This document shows positions 56,693-64,000 of a DNA stretch of 64,000 nucleotides, piece by piece. This stretch comes from Coriobacteriaceae bacterium AM113-163 (GTDB lineage: Bacteria; Actinomycetota; Coriobacteriia; Coriobacteriales; Coriobacteriaceae). The stretch is taken from assembly GCA_027673765.1 (NCBI GenBank), contig JAQDWB010000003.1:95627-159626 (forward strand). The letters are read 5' to 3'. Both the position numbers and the translations under genes were made by a program. How positions within the stretch are numbered: the first letter of the stretch is position 1; the number at the start of each line of letters is the position of its first letter. A model generated the notes under the pieces. That model made no database searches. It saw only the letters and a list, made by a program, of their open reading frames with translations, and was not told where the DNA came from.

Positions 56693-57109
56693 ATGAACAT
56701 CGATATCGTCCTTTTTGCAGGCCGCATCGTCCTGGTCGCCCTGCTCTATATCTTCCTGTTCGCCGTCATGAAGACCGGCGTGGGACTTGTGCGCGGACAG
56801 CGCCGCGACTCGGCTATCTGGACGATCGATGTGGACAAGGGCCCGCGCGGCATCCGTGGCATCCACGTAGACATGCTCGGCCCCGTCATCGTCGGTCGCT
56901 CGCCATCTTCGGACATCTGCATCAACGAACCGTTCGTCTCGGCCTCGCATGCGCGCTTTTCGCTGCAGGGCCCGGCGCTCATCATCGAGGACCTCAACTC
57001 GCTTAACGGCACGCTCGTCAACGGCCGCCAGCTTGTGGAGCCTGCAACGCTGCGCGAGGGCGACGAAGTCCAGATTGGCGATGTGGTCATGAAGGTGAAC
57101 CGTCGATGA
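56693..57109 (+). CDS. FhaB-like membrane FHA protein
   Basis: A 138-residue protein with one N-terminal helix (about residues 5-26) and a C-terminal FHA domain (about 60-135, SPSSDICINEPFVSASHARF, EDLNSLNGTLVNG). This matches FhaB/FipA, which binds phosphorylated partners at the division site in mycobacteria. It starts 6 bp after fhaA and overlaps the phosphatase by 4 bp. Confidence 0.92.
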   Translation: MNIDIVLFAGRIVLVALLYIFLFAVMKTGVGLVRGQRRDSAIWTIDVDKGPRGIRGIHVDMLGPVIVGRSPSSDICINEPFVSASHARFSLQGPALIIEDLNSLNGTLVNGRQLVEPATLREGDEVQIGDVVMKVNRR

Positions 57110-58905
57110 TCGACGAGGAGAACAAGTCCGCAACTATGACCGAGGCACCGGCCGCCGCCACAGCTGCGCCGGCCCACGCCGCTCCGGCGGGCTCCGCACC
57201 CGTGGAGCCCGAGGACACCGTGTTCTCCCTGCCTCTTTCGCATGTAACGCATGATATTTCCGATCTCGCCGATAACGAGGACGAAGAGGATGCCGTAGCG
57301 GCGCCCATCGGCGCACATGCTGCGGAACAGCCCACAGCGCCCGAAGCAACCCCGGCGCCGGCTCACTTTGCAGAGCCCGTCGCCGCGGCAATCAACGAGA
57401 GCGCTGCGGTGTTTGCGGCACCCGAGCCCGCCGCGCCGGCGTTTCCCATAGCCCCGGCATCCGAGGTTGCGCCCGCGTCTACGCCGGTGCCCGAGCCTAT
57501 AGACGTCAGCCCGCAAGACGACGAGTCGACCGCCTGTGCGTCCGAGGAGCCCGGCTCCCCGGACACCGGCGATTCCGAATCAAACGCCGAGACCGACACC
57601 GTCTCTCCCGGTGACACAGCCGAGATCGACGTTGCCGCCGTTGAGGCCAAGCTCAAAGACCCCGGCTCGACCATGAGCTTTGAGCCCCTGACCGAGGAGC
57701 GCATCGAGACCGACTCGACCTATGATGCCGGCACCACCACGCAACTCATGTGGGGCGCCCGCTCTGACGTTGGCTGCGTACGCCCGCACAATGAGGATTC
57801 CTACCTGGTGCAGTCGCCGCTCTTTTGCGTATGCGACGGCATGGGCGGTCAAGCCGCCGGCGAGGTAGCCTCTTCCATCGCCGTCGAGACTATTGCCAAG
57901 ACGGCCCCGCAGTCCGCCGACGCAGCACGCCTGGCCGCAGCCGTCGAGGCAGCCAACGCCGCCGTAATCGAGGCCGCCTTGAATGGCCTGGGCAAGCCCG
58001 GCATGGGCTGCACAGCCACTTGCGCCTATATCGAAAACGACACGCTCGCCATCGCCCACGTGGGTGACTCTCGCGCCTACCTGCTCCACGAGGGCACGCT
58101 CATCCGCGTGACCCGCGACCACTCCTACGTGGAGGAGCTCGTGGACGCCGGCGAGATTACGGCAGACGAGGCTCGCGTCCACCCCAACCGCTCGGTCATC
58201 ACCCGTGCGCTGGGCTCGGACCCCGCCATGTATGCCGACCACTTCACCCTGCATATCGAGGAAGGCGACCGCCTGATCCTGTGCTCCGACGGCCTTTCGA
58301 GCATGATTCCCGATAGCGATATCGAGAACATCGCCACGCAGTCCTCAACCGCGCAAATCTGCGTCGACAACCTAGTGGACGCGGCGCTTGCCGCCGGCGG
58401 CCACGACAACGTGACCGTAGTAGTCGTTGACCTGGTTGACGATGGCGTTATGCGCGAGGCGCAACGCGTGCGTCGCCGCAACATTACTATCGCCGCCATC
58501 CTGGCCCTCGTCTTTGTGCTGGCAGCTGGCATCTGGGCCTACACGGGTGTCACCGGCTCGTACTACCTGGGTACCTACCAGGGCAATGTCGCCGTCTGGC
58601 GCGGCCTTCCCGGCAAGCCGCTCGGACTCAAGCTCCACTGGCTCGAAAGCGAAACCAGCATCAAGCTGTCCGACCTGCCCGAAGACACGCAAAACCGCCT
58701 GAAGGCAGGAATTCCGCAAACGAGTGTCGACGATGCGCAGGATACCATTTCAAAGTACCGCCATCAGATTGACGAGGAGCAGACCCGTCAGGTGATTGAC
58801 GCGCAAACGATTCGCGACAACACCGATCAGAAATCCACCTCCGAGTCAGATTCCGAGAAAACCGCCGAACAGTCAGCCGAGGCCGAAGCCTCCGATAAGA
58901 ATTAG
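57106..58905 (+). CDS. PP2C-family Ser/Thr phosphatase (PstP-like)
   Basis: A 599-residue phosphatase that should reverse the action of the cluster's kinases. Residues 1-205 are an unusual Ala/Pro/Glu/Asp-rich extension, absent from the compact mycobacterial enzyme. The PP2C domain (about 212-450) has VRPHNEDSY, CDGMGGQAAGE, HVGDSRAYLL, LCSDGLSSM and GGHDNVTVVVV, giving the metal-binding aspartates. A membrane helix (about 458-480) and a polar outer tail follow. It starts by ATGA overlap with fhaB. Confidence 0.93.
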   Translation: MIDEENKSATMTEAPAAATAAPAHAAPAGSAPVEPEDTVFSLPLSHVTHDISDLADNEDEEDAVAAPIGAHAAEQPTAPEATPAPAHFAEPVAAAINESAAVFAAPEPAAPAFPIAPASEVAPASTPVPEPIDVSPQDDESTACASEEPGSPDTGDSESNAETDTVSPGDTAEIDVAAVEAKLKDPGSTMSFEPLTEERIETDSTYDAGTTTQLMWGARSDVGCVRPHNEDSYLVQSPLFCVCDGMGGQAAGEVASSIAVETIAKTAPQSADAARLAAAVEAANAAVIEAALNGLGKPGMGCTATCAYIENDTLAIAHVGDSRAYLLHEGTLIRVTRDHSYVEELVDAGEITADEARVHPNRSVITRALGSDPAMYADHFTLHIEEGDRLILCSDGLSSMIPDSDIENIATQSSTAQICVDNLVDAALAAGGHDNVTVVVVDLVDDGVMREAQRVRRRNITIAAILALVFVLAAGIWAYTGVTGSYYLGTYQGNVAVWRGLPGKPLGLKLHWLESETSIKLSDLPEDTQNRLKAGIPQTSVDDAQDTISKYRHQIDEEQTRQVIDAQTIRDNTDQKSTSESDSEKTAEQSAEAEASDKN

Positions 58906-58921
58906 AAAGGGAGTGCCGCTT

Positions 58922-61792
58922 ATGAGTCGCCGCAACACCGAACTGCTCTTGCTCATCGCCTCGGCGTTCCCCGTCATCCTGCTCTATGCGATGTACGTGC
59001 TCACCGCGGGTGCCACGATTTCCTTTGAGACGCTCGCCGTGCCGATCGGCCTGTTCGCCGCCTTCGCCGCGGCGCATATCGCCGTGCGCATCCTGGCGCC
59101 CGGCGCCGACCCCGCCATCCTGCCCATCGTCTTTGTGCTCTCGGGCATCGGCATCACATTCGTGACGCGCCTGGCCCCCGACCTCGCCATCTCGCAGCTC
59201 ATCATCTTGTTTGTCTCGGTGGCGCTCATGGTGGGAACGCTCGCACTGGTCAAGAACCTCGACGTGGTTATGCGCTACAAGTACACCTTTGGCATTATCG
59301 GCATCATCCTGCTGATGCTGCCGATCTTTATCGGCACCACGATCTCGGGCTCCAAGCTGTGGATTCGCATCGCGGGCTTCACCATCCAGCCCGGCGAGTT
59401 CGCCAAGGTCTTCATCGTCCTGTTCCTGGCAGGCTATCTGGCCGAGAACCGCGAGCTGCTCTCCATCTCCAACCGCAAGATCCTGGGCCTCAAGATTCCG
59501 CGCTTCCGCCTGCTGTTGCCGCTGTTTGCCGTGTGGGGCGTGTGCCTGCTCATCGTCGTCTTCGAACGCGACCTGGGCTCGGCCGTCCTGTTCTATACCA
59601 TCTTTTTGCTGATGCTCTATGTTGCCACGGGACGCCTTTCGTACGTCATCATCGGCCTTGCACTGCTAGCCGTTGGAGCCGTGGGCGCATACAAGTTCCT
59701 GTCGCACGTGCAGGTGCGTTTCCAAGTCTGGGCCGATCCGTTTAAGGACGCCCAGGGCCAGGGCTACCAGATCGTACAGTCACTTTACTCGCTGGCCGAC
59801 GGCGGCCTGGCCGGCGTCGGCATTGGCAACGGCATGGCAAACAACATCCCCGTCGTCGAGTCCGACTTTATCTTCTCGGCCATCGGCGAGGAAATGGGCC
59901 TTTTGGGCGGCGGCGCCGTGCTCATCCTGTTTATGCTTTTTGCCGTGCGCGGCCTCACCACGGCCGCCCGCGCTAAGTCCGACCTTGCCGCCTTTAGCGC
60001 GACCGGCCTTACGGCAGCCATCAGCTTCCAGGCATTCTTAATCGTTGGCGGCGTAACCCGCCTGATCCCGCTGACCGGCGTCACCCTGCCCTTTATGAGC
60101 CAGGGCGGCTCCTCGCTGCTGGCGAGCTTTATTATCGTCGCGCTGCTGCTGCGCGCCGGCGACGAGGCAACCGGACGCGAAGCCGAGCTCACCGGCACCG
60201 GCACCATGGCCACCATCACCGATGACCAGGTCGCATCCGCCGCTGCCCCGACCGGTACGCGTTTTGCCAACGCACCTTCCTACAGCGTCGGTAACCGCTC
60301 CGCGGGTTCTCGCATGCGTCGTCGCCTGCTCGACACGCCCGAGTCCGGCGTGCTCGGCCGCGTGGCACTTGCCAACCGTCTGACTCGTGCCGTGCTTGCC
60401 TTCACGGCGCTGTTCGCCATCCTTATCGGCAACCTCACCTATGTCCAGGTCATCAAGGCGAAGGACTACCAGGACATGCCGACCAACAACCACACCATCG
60501 CCCGCTCCAAGTACATCCAGCGTGGCTCCATCATCACGTCCGACGGCGTGACGCTGGCCGAGTCGCTGCAGCAGGAGGACGGCACCTACGCCCGCTCCTA
60601 CCCCAACGGCAATATGGCCGCGCACGTGGTGGGCTACGTGAGCCAGCAGTATGGCACCGCTGGCATCGAGAGCGTCATGAACGACACGCTCACCGGCTCC
60701 AAGGATTACTCCAGCTGGAACAACGCCATCGCGTCGCTCGCGGGGCAGACCCAGCCGGGCAATACCGCCAAGCTCACCATCGACTCGCGCATCCAGACGG
60801 CTGCCGAGCAGGCGCTCAAGGGCTTTAAGGGCGCTGTGGTGGTCATGGATCCGCGCACCGGTGCGGTCCTTGCGTGCGCGAGCTCGCCCACCTACGACAA
60901 CACCAACATCGATGCGCTGCTCCAGTCGGGCGGCGGCGAGGACGGCTCCATGTACAACCGTGCCATGGACGCACTGTACACCCCGGGCTCGACCTTTAAG
61001 GTCGTCACGCTCTCCGCGGCACTCGAAACCGGCACCGCCAGCCTTACCAGCACGTACCAGGCGCCCGGCTCCATGGACATCGGCAACGCGCCGGTCACCA
61101 ACTATGCCAACGAAAGCTACGGCACCATCAGCCTGCAGCAGGCCTTCGCCGTGTCGTCCAACGTCGTCTTTGGCCAGGTGGCCAACGAGATTGGCGCCAG
61201 CTCGCTCGTCCAGTTTGCCAACGCCTTTGGCTACGGCCAAAAGCTCGGCCAAGATCTGACCTCCGCCGCCTCCATCATGGCCGACCCGTCGCTTATGACC
61301 GAGTGGGAGACCGCTTGGGCAGGCGCCGGCCAGCCCGTCGGCATGGACCACACGCCTGGCCCGCAGACCACCGTTATGCAGAGTTGCGTGATCGCCGCCG
61401 CTATCGCCAACAGCGGCGTGGTCATGGACCCGTTCTTTGTGTCCCAGATACTCGCCCCGGACGGAACCGTGGTTAAGACCACGCAGTCCCGCTCTCTGGG
61501 CCAGGCTGTCAGCTCTGCCACGGCCGACCAGGTCAAGCAGGCCATGCTCGCCGTCGTCCAGTCCGGTACCGGCACCGATGCCCAGATTCCGGGCGTCAAG
61601 GTTGCCGGCAAGACCGGTTCGCCCGAGACCGGCGGCACCAACGTCAACTCTACGTTTGTTGGCTTTGCACCTTACGATTCACCCACGGTTGCCATCTCGG
61701 TGGCCCTGGAGGATTACGACAAACACGACGTCAAGGCGGCTAAGATTGCCGGTATCGTCCTGACCGCGGCGCTCGCCGCACAGGGGGCGTGA
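58922..61792 (+). CDS. Natural fusion of RodA/FtsW glycosyltransferase and class B PBP
   Basis: A 956-residue single chain. Residues 1-420 are a SEDS protein with about 10-12 helices and signatures such as GSKLWIRIAGFTIQPGEFAKV and PFMSQGGSSLLASF. A cytoplasmic linker (425-480) leads to the PBP membrane helix (about 485-508). The transpeptidase has STFK (Ser690, Lys693), SSN (745-747) and KTG (897-899). SEDS proteins polymerise glycan and class B PBPs cross-link it; they normally form a complex of two proteins, as RodA and PbpA in actinobacteria. No stop or frameshift separates the halves. ATG 58922 follows AAAGGGAG. Confidence 0.93.
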   Translation: MSRRNTELLLLIASAFPVILLYAMYVLTAGATISFETLAVPIGLFAAFAAAHIAVRILAPGADPAILPIVFVLSGIGITFVTRLAPDLAISQLIILFVSVALMVGTLALVKNLDVVMRYKYTFGIIGIILLMLPIFIGTTISGSKLWIRIAGFTIQPGEFAKVFIVLFLAGYLAENRELLSISNRKILGLKIPRFRLLLPLFAVWGVCLLIVVFERDLGSAVLFYTIFLLMLYVATGRLSYVIIGLALLAVGAVGAYKFLSHVQVRFQVWADPFKDAQGQGYQIVQSLYSLADGGLAGVGIGNGMANNIPVVESDFIFSAIGEEMGLLGGGAVLILFMLFAVRGLTTAARAKSDLAAFSATGLTAAISFQAFLIVGGVTRLIPLTGVTLPFMSQGGSSLLASFIIVALLLRAGDEATGREAELTGTGTMATITDDQVASAAAPTGTRFANAPSYSVGNRSAGSRMRRRLLDTPESGVLGRVALANRLTRAVLAFTALFAILIGNLTYVQVIKAKDYQDMPTNNHTIARSKYIQRGSIITSDGVTLAESLQQEDGTYARSYPNGNMAAHVVGYVSQQYGTAGIESVMNDTLTGSKDYSSWNNAIASLAGQTQPGNTAKLTIDSRIQTAAEQALKGFKGAVVVMDPRTGAVLACASSPTYDNTNIDALLQSGGGEDGSMYNRAMDALYTPGSTFKVVTLSAALETGTASLTSTYQAPGSMDIGNAPVTNYANESYGTISLQQAFAVSSNVVFGQVANEIGASSLVQFANAFGYGQKLGQDLTSAASIMADPSLMTEWETAWAGAGQPVGMDHTPGPQTTVMQSCVIAAAIANSGVVMDPFFVSQILAPDGTVVKTTQSRSLGQAVSSATADQVKQAMLAVVQSGTGTDAQIPGVKVAGKTGSPETGGTNVNSTFVGFAPYDSPTVAISVALEDYDKHDVKAAKIAGIVLTAALAAQGA

Positions 61793-61924
61793 TGCCCGTG
61801 ATCAAAGCGGATACTTGGGACGCGCCACGGCCGATGAGCTAGCGGCTACGCGCCACACGGCCCCAGCGGCCACACATTTGGTACTACACACATCGTTGAG
61901 CGAATAGTTATGTTAGGAGCAGGA

Positions 61925-63928
61925 ATGGAACAGAGGGTCCTCGGGGGAAGATACCTCCTCAAGGATAAGGTGGGAACGGGCGGTATGGCGACCGTCTACC
62001 GCGCACAGGATCAGGTCCTCGACCGCACGGTTGCCGTCAAGATCATGCTGCCGCAGTATGCCGGCGACGCCACCTTCGCCGCTCGCTTTAAGCAGGAAGC
62101 CCAGGCAGCTGCCGGCCTGTCCTCCCCCTATATCGTGGGCGTCTACGACTGGGGCAAGGACGGCGACACCTATTACATCGTCATGGAGTACCTGCGCGGT
62201 ACCGACCTTAAGAGCGGCATCAAGAGCCACGGCGCCCTCGATCCCAAGAAGGTCGCGCAGATCGGCTCGCAGATCAGCTCCGCGCTTTCGGTCGCACACA
62301 AGCACGAGATCATCCACCGCGACATTAAGCCGCAAAACATCATGGTGCTGCCCGACGGCAACATCAAGGTAATGGATTTTGGCATCGCACGCGCCAAGAA
62401 CAGTCATCTCACGCAGGACAACAATGTGCTGGGCACCGCCCACTATGTAAGCCCCGAGCAGACCCGCGGCCAGGACCTCGGTCCCACCTCGGATATCTAC
62501 TCGCTGGGTGTCGTCATGTACGAGTGCGCCACCGGCCGCGTACCCTTTGACGGCGATGACGCCATCTCGGTCGCGCTCAAGCAGGTCAACGAGCTCCCCA
62601 TCCCGCCGAGCCAGATCAACTCCGGCGTCGATGCCGACCTGGAGCGCATCATCCTCAAGTGCATGGAGAAGGACCCGGCAAACCGCTTCCAGACAGCCGA
62701 CGAGCTGCGTCAGGTGCTCAACAGCTATCTGTCCGGCCGTGCTGTCAACGTCTCGGAGCCCACGCGCGTCATCGGTGCCGCCGGCGACTTGGGTGCCACC
62801 AAGACCCGCGAGCTTTCCGACTCAACGCGCGCTATGGTTCGTCCCGTCTCGGGCGTGAGCGGTCAGAATACCGCCCGCAGTGCTGCCTCGGGCTCCACGG
62901 GCTCCTACGAGGCTGAGAAGCCTAAGTCCAACAAGAACAAGATCATCGCCGCCGTGATTGCCGCCGTCGCCGTGATTGGCATTGTAGTGGCCTTTGCCAC
63001 GGGCATGTTCAGTGGCGAACAGGTCACGGTGCCCGACGTGCTGGGCAAGGACCAGGAAACCGCTATTGAGCTGATCAAGAAAGCCGGCCTTGAGGTTGGC
63101 TCCGTCGACCAGAGCTACAACGACGATGTCGACGAGGGAAAGGTCGCCGAGCAGACCCCCAACGGCAACACCAAGAAGGCCAAGGGCACGAGGGTGAACC
63201 TGGTAATCTCCAAGGGCCCTAAGCCCTCCGAGAAGGTTGAGGTTCCGCAGCTCATCGGCCTGACCAAGGACCAAGCCGAGGCCGCACTGGCAAGCGTGGG
63301 CCTGAAGGGCAGCGCTTCGGAAGAAGCCAACGAGGCCGAAGAGGGTCAGGTCTTTGAACAGAGAACTGCTGCCGGCAAGGAGGTCGAGAAGGGCACGACC
63401 ATCTCGTACAAGGTCTCCAGCGGCCCGGACACCACCTCGGTGCCCGATCTGACCGACATGACCGAGGCCCAGGCACGCAACGCTCTCGACATGGCTGGCT
63501 TTGGCGTCGACGTGAGCTACCAGGAAAACGACTCGGTTACCGAGGGTACCGTAATTAGCTGGAACCCCAGCGGCAAGCAGAAGCCCGGTGCCACGATCAC
63601 CGTCGTCATCGCCAAGAAGTCCGGCAAGGCCAGCGTCCCGGGCAACCTGTACGGCAAGAGCATCTCCGCCGCCGTCACCGCGCTCAACAACGCCGGTTTC
63701 TACAACATCAGCTTCTGTGACCAGAACGGCAACCCTGTGAGCGGCAACGAGAATGCCACCGTTACGGGCGTCTCCCCCACCGGTAAGCAATCCACCGACA
63801 GCACGATTACGCTGACGGTCGCACTTTCTAGCTCGGGCTCGGGCTCAGGTTCGGGCTCGGGTTCGGGTTCGGGCTCGGGTTCGGGTTCGGGCTCGGGCAC
63901 GGGTAACGATTCCGGCACGACCAACTAG
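61925..63928 (+). CDS. pknB: PASTA-domain Ser/Thr kinase PknB
   Basis: A 667-residue kinase sensing cell-wall fragments. The kinase domain (1-270) has GTGGMATVYRA, VAVKIML, HRDIKPQNIM, VMDFGIAR and SPEQ. A basic juxtamembrane segment precedes one helix (about 338-360). Outside lie four PASTA repeats, starting near VTVPDVLGK, VEVPQLIGL, TSVPDLTDM and ASVPGNLYG, which bind muropeptides or lipid II. The chain ends in a Ser-Gly repeat of about 25 residues, which is unusual. ATG 61925 has AGGAG 5 nt upstream; an earlier in-frame ATG 15 nt upstream is weaker. It closes the cluster. Confidence 0.95.
   Translation: MEQRVLGGRYLLKDKVGTGGMATVYRAQDQVLDRTVAVKIMLPQYAGDATFAARFKQEAQAAAGLSSPYIVGVYDWGKDGDTYYIVMEYLRGTDLKSGIKSHGALDPKKVAQIGSQISSALSVAHKHEIIHRDIKPQNIMVLPDGNIKVMDFGIARAKNSHLTQDNNVLGTAHYVSPEQTRGQDLGPTSDIYSLGVVMYECATGRVPFDGDDAISVALKQVNELPIPPSQINSGVDADLERIILKCMEKDPANRFQTADELRQVLNSYLSGRAVNVSEPTRVIGAAGDLGATKTRELSDSTRAMVRPVSGVSGQNTARSAASGSTGSYEAEKPKSNKNKIIAAVIAAVAVIGIVVAFATGMFSGEQVTVPDVLGKDQETAIELIKKAGLEVGSVDQSYNDDVDEGKVAEQTPNGNTKKAKGTRVNLVISKGPKPSEKVEVPQLIGLTKDQAEAALASVGLKGSASEEANEAEEGQVFEQRTAAGKEVEKGTTISYKVSSGPDTTSVPDLTDMTEAQARNALDMAGFGVDVSYQENDSVTEGTVISWNPSGKQKPGATITVVIAKKSGKASVPGNLYGKSISAAVTALNNAGFYNISFCDQNGNPVSGNENATVTGVSPTGKQSTDSTITLTVALSSSGSGSGSGSGSGSGSGSGSGSGTGNDSGTTN
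63829..63900 (+). repeat. Short tandem GGCTCG/GGTTCG repeat encoding Ser-Gly tail
   Basis: About a dozen 6-bp units (TCGGGC/TCGGGT/TCAGGT variants) encode alternating Ser and Gly at the PknB C-terminus. Six is a multiple of three, so slippage would change tail length without breaking the frame. Confidence 0.8.
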
Positions 63929-64000
63929 TCGCCACCCCACCGCTCATTCCAGCTCTCACCGCAAACATATTCGCTCATAGGCACCCGCTTGCCCCCCCCC

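Overview
The window looks like a chromosomal segment of a Coriobacteriia actinobacterium, most likely Collinsella or a close relative. This is inferred from the high GC content, the anaerobic gene set (pyruvate:ferredoxin oxidoreductase, rubrerythrin, carbamate kinase), LytS/LytTR regulators, a large membrane LuxR-type regulator, and an actinobacterial FhaA-FhaB-PP2C-RodA/PBP-PknB cluster. No rRNA or species-level marker is present, so the genus is a judgement.

Layout. 1-10.2 kb holds mainly DNA repair and stress genes, all on the minus strand: mfd (runs off the left edge), nth, an ABC exporter, rmuC, a small membrane protein, rubrerythrin, a cluster-less MutY and an Rrf2 regulator. tRNA-Asp follows at 10.6 kb. 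11-19.7 kb carries a phosphodiesterase, two LytS/LytTR two-component systems, a glycosyltransferase, a UMF1-type transporter and a zinc phospholipase C-like protein. 19.7-31.3 kb is metabolic: amidohydrolase plus amino-acid permease, a membrane-anchored papain-like peptidase, carbamate kinase, an AAA/DUF4143 ATPase and nifJ.

31.7-38.4 kb is an AT-richer accessory island. It lies between a truncated and an intact copy of an FHA-domain gene and holds decayed genes. Its core is a candidate RiPP system: a radical SAM/SPASM maturase of the SCIFF/ranthipeptide type, two small peptides sharing the leader MKHIHP and carrying six conserved cysteines each followed closely by aspartate, a 35-residue membrane peptide, and a convergent ABC exporter. 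This is the best candidate for an undescribed system in the window.

38.4-42.1 kb is an operon for a secreted Ser/Gly-linker protein, a membrane Ser/Thr kinase and an FHA protein. 42.3-47.4 kb has recR, ybaB/ebfC, dnaX and two small membrane proteins of unknown role. 47.5-53.4 kb has an operon of two secreted proteins and an ABC-2 type transporter, next to a regulator carrying two LuxR DNA-binding domains. 53.8-63.9 kb is the growth and division signalling cluster: a kinase with an HLD motif, FhaA, FhaB, PP2C phosphatase, a natural RodA/FtsW-PBP fusion, and PASTA kinase PknB.

Intergenic DNA is rich in unusual repeats. There is a 404-bp element with 15-bp terminal inverted repeats, a three-hairpin repeat with 62-bp period present at two loci, and three very long (29-37 bp) perfect inverted repeats. 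Several intrinsic terminators sit directly before the next gene's ribosome binding site. No CRISPR array, integrase, transposase or rRNA gene was seen.
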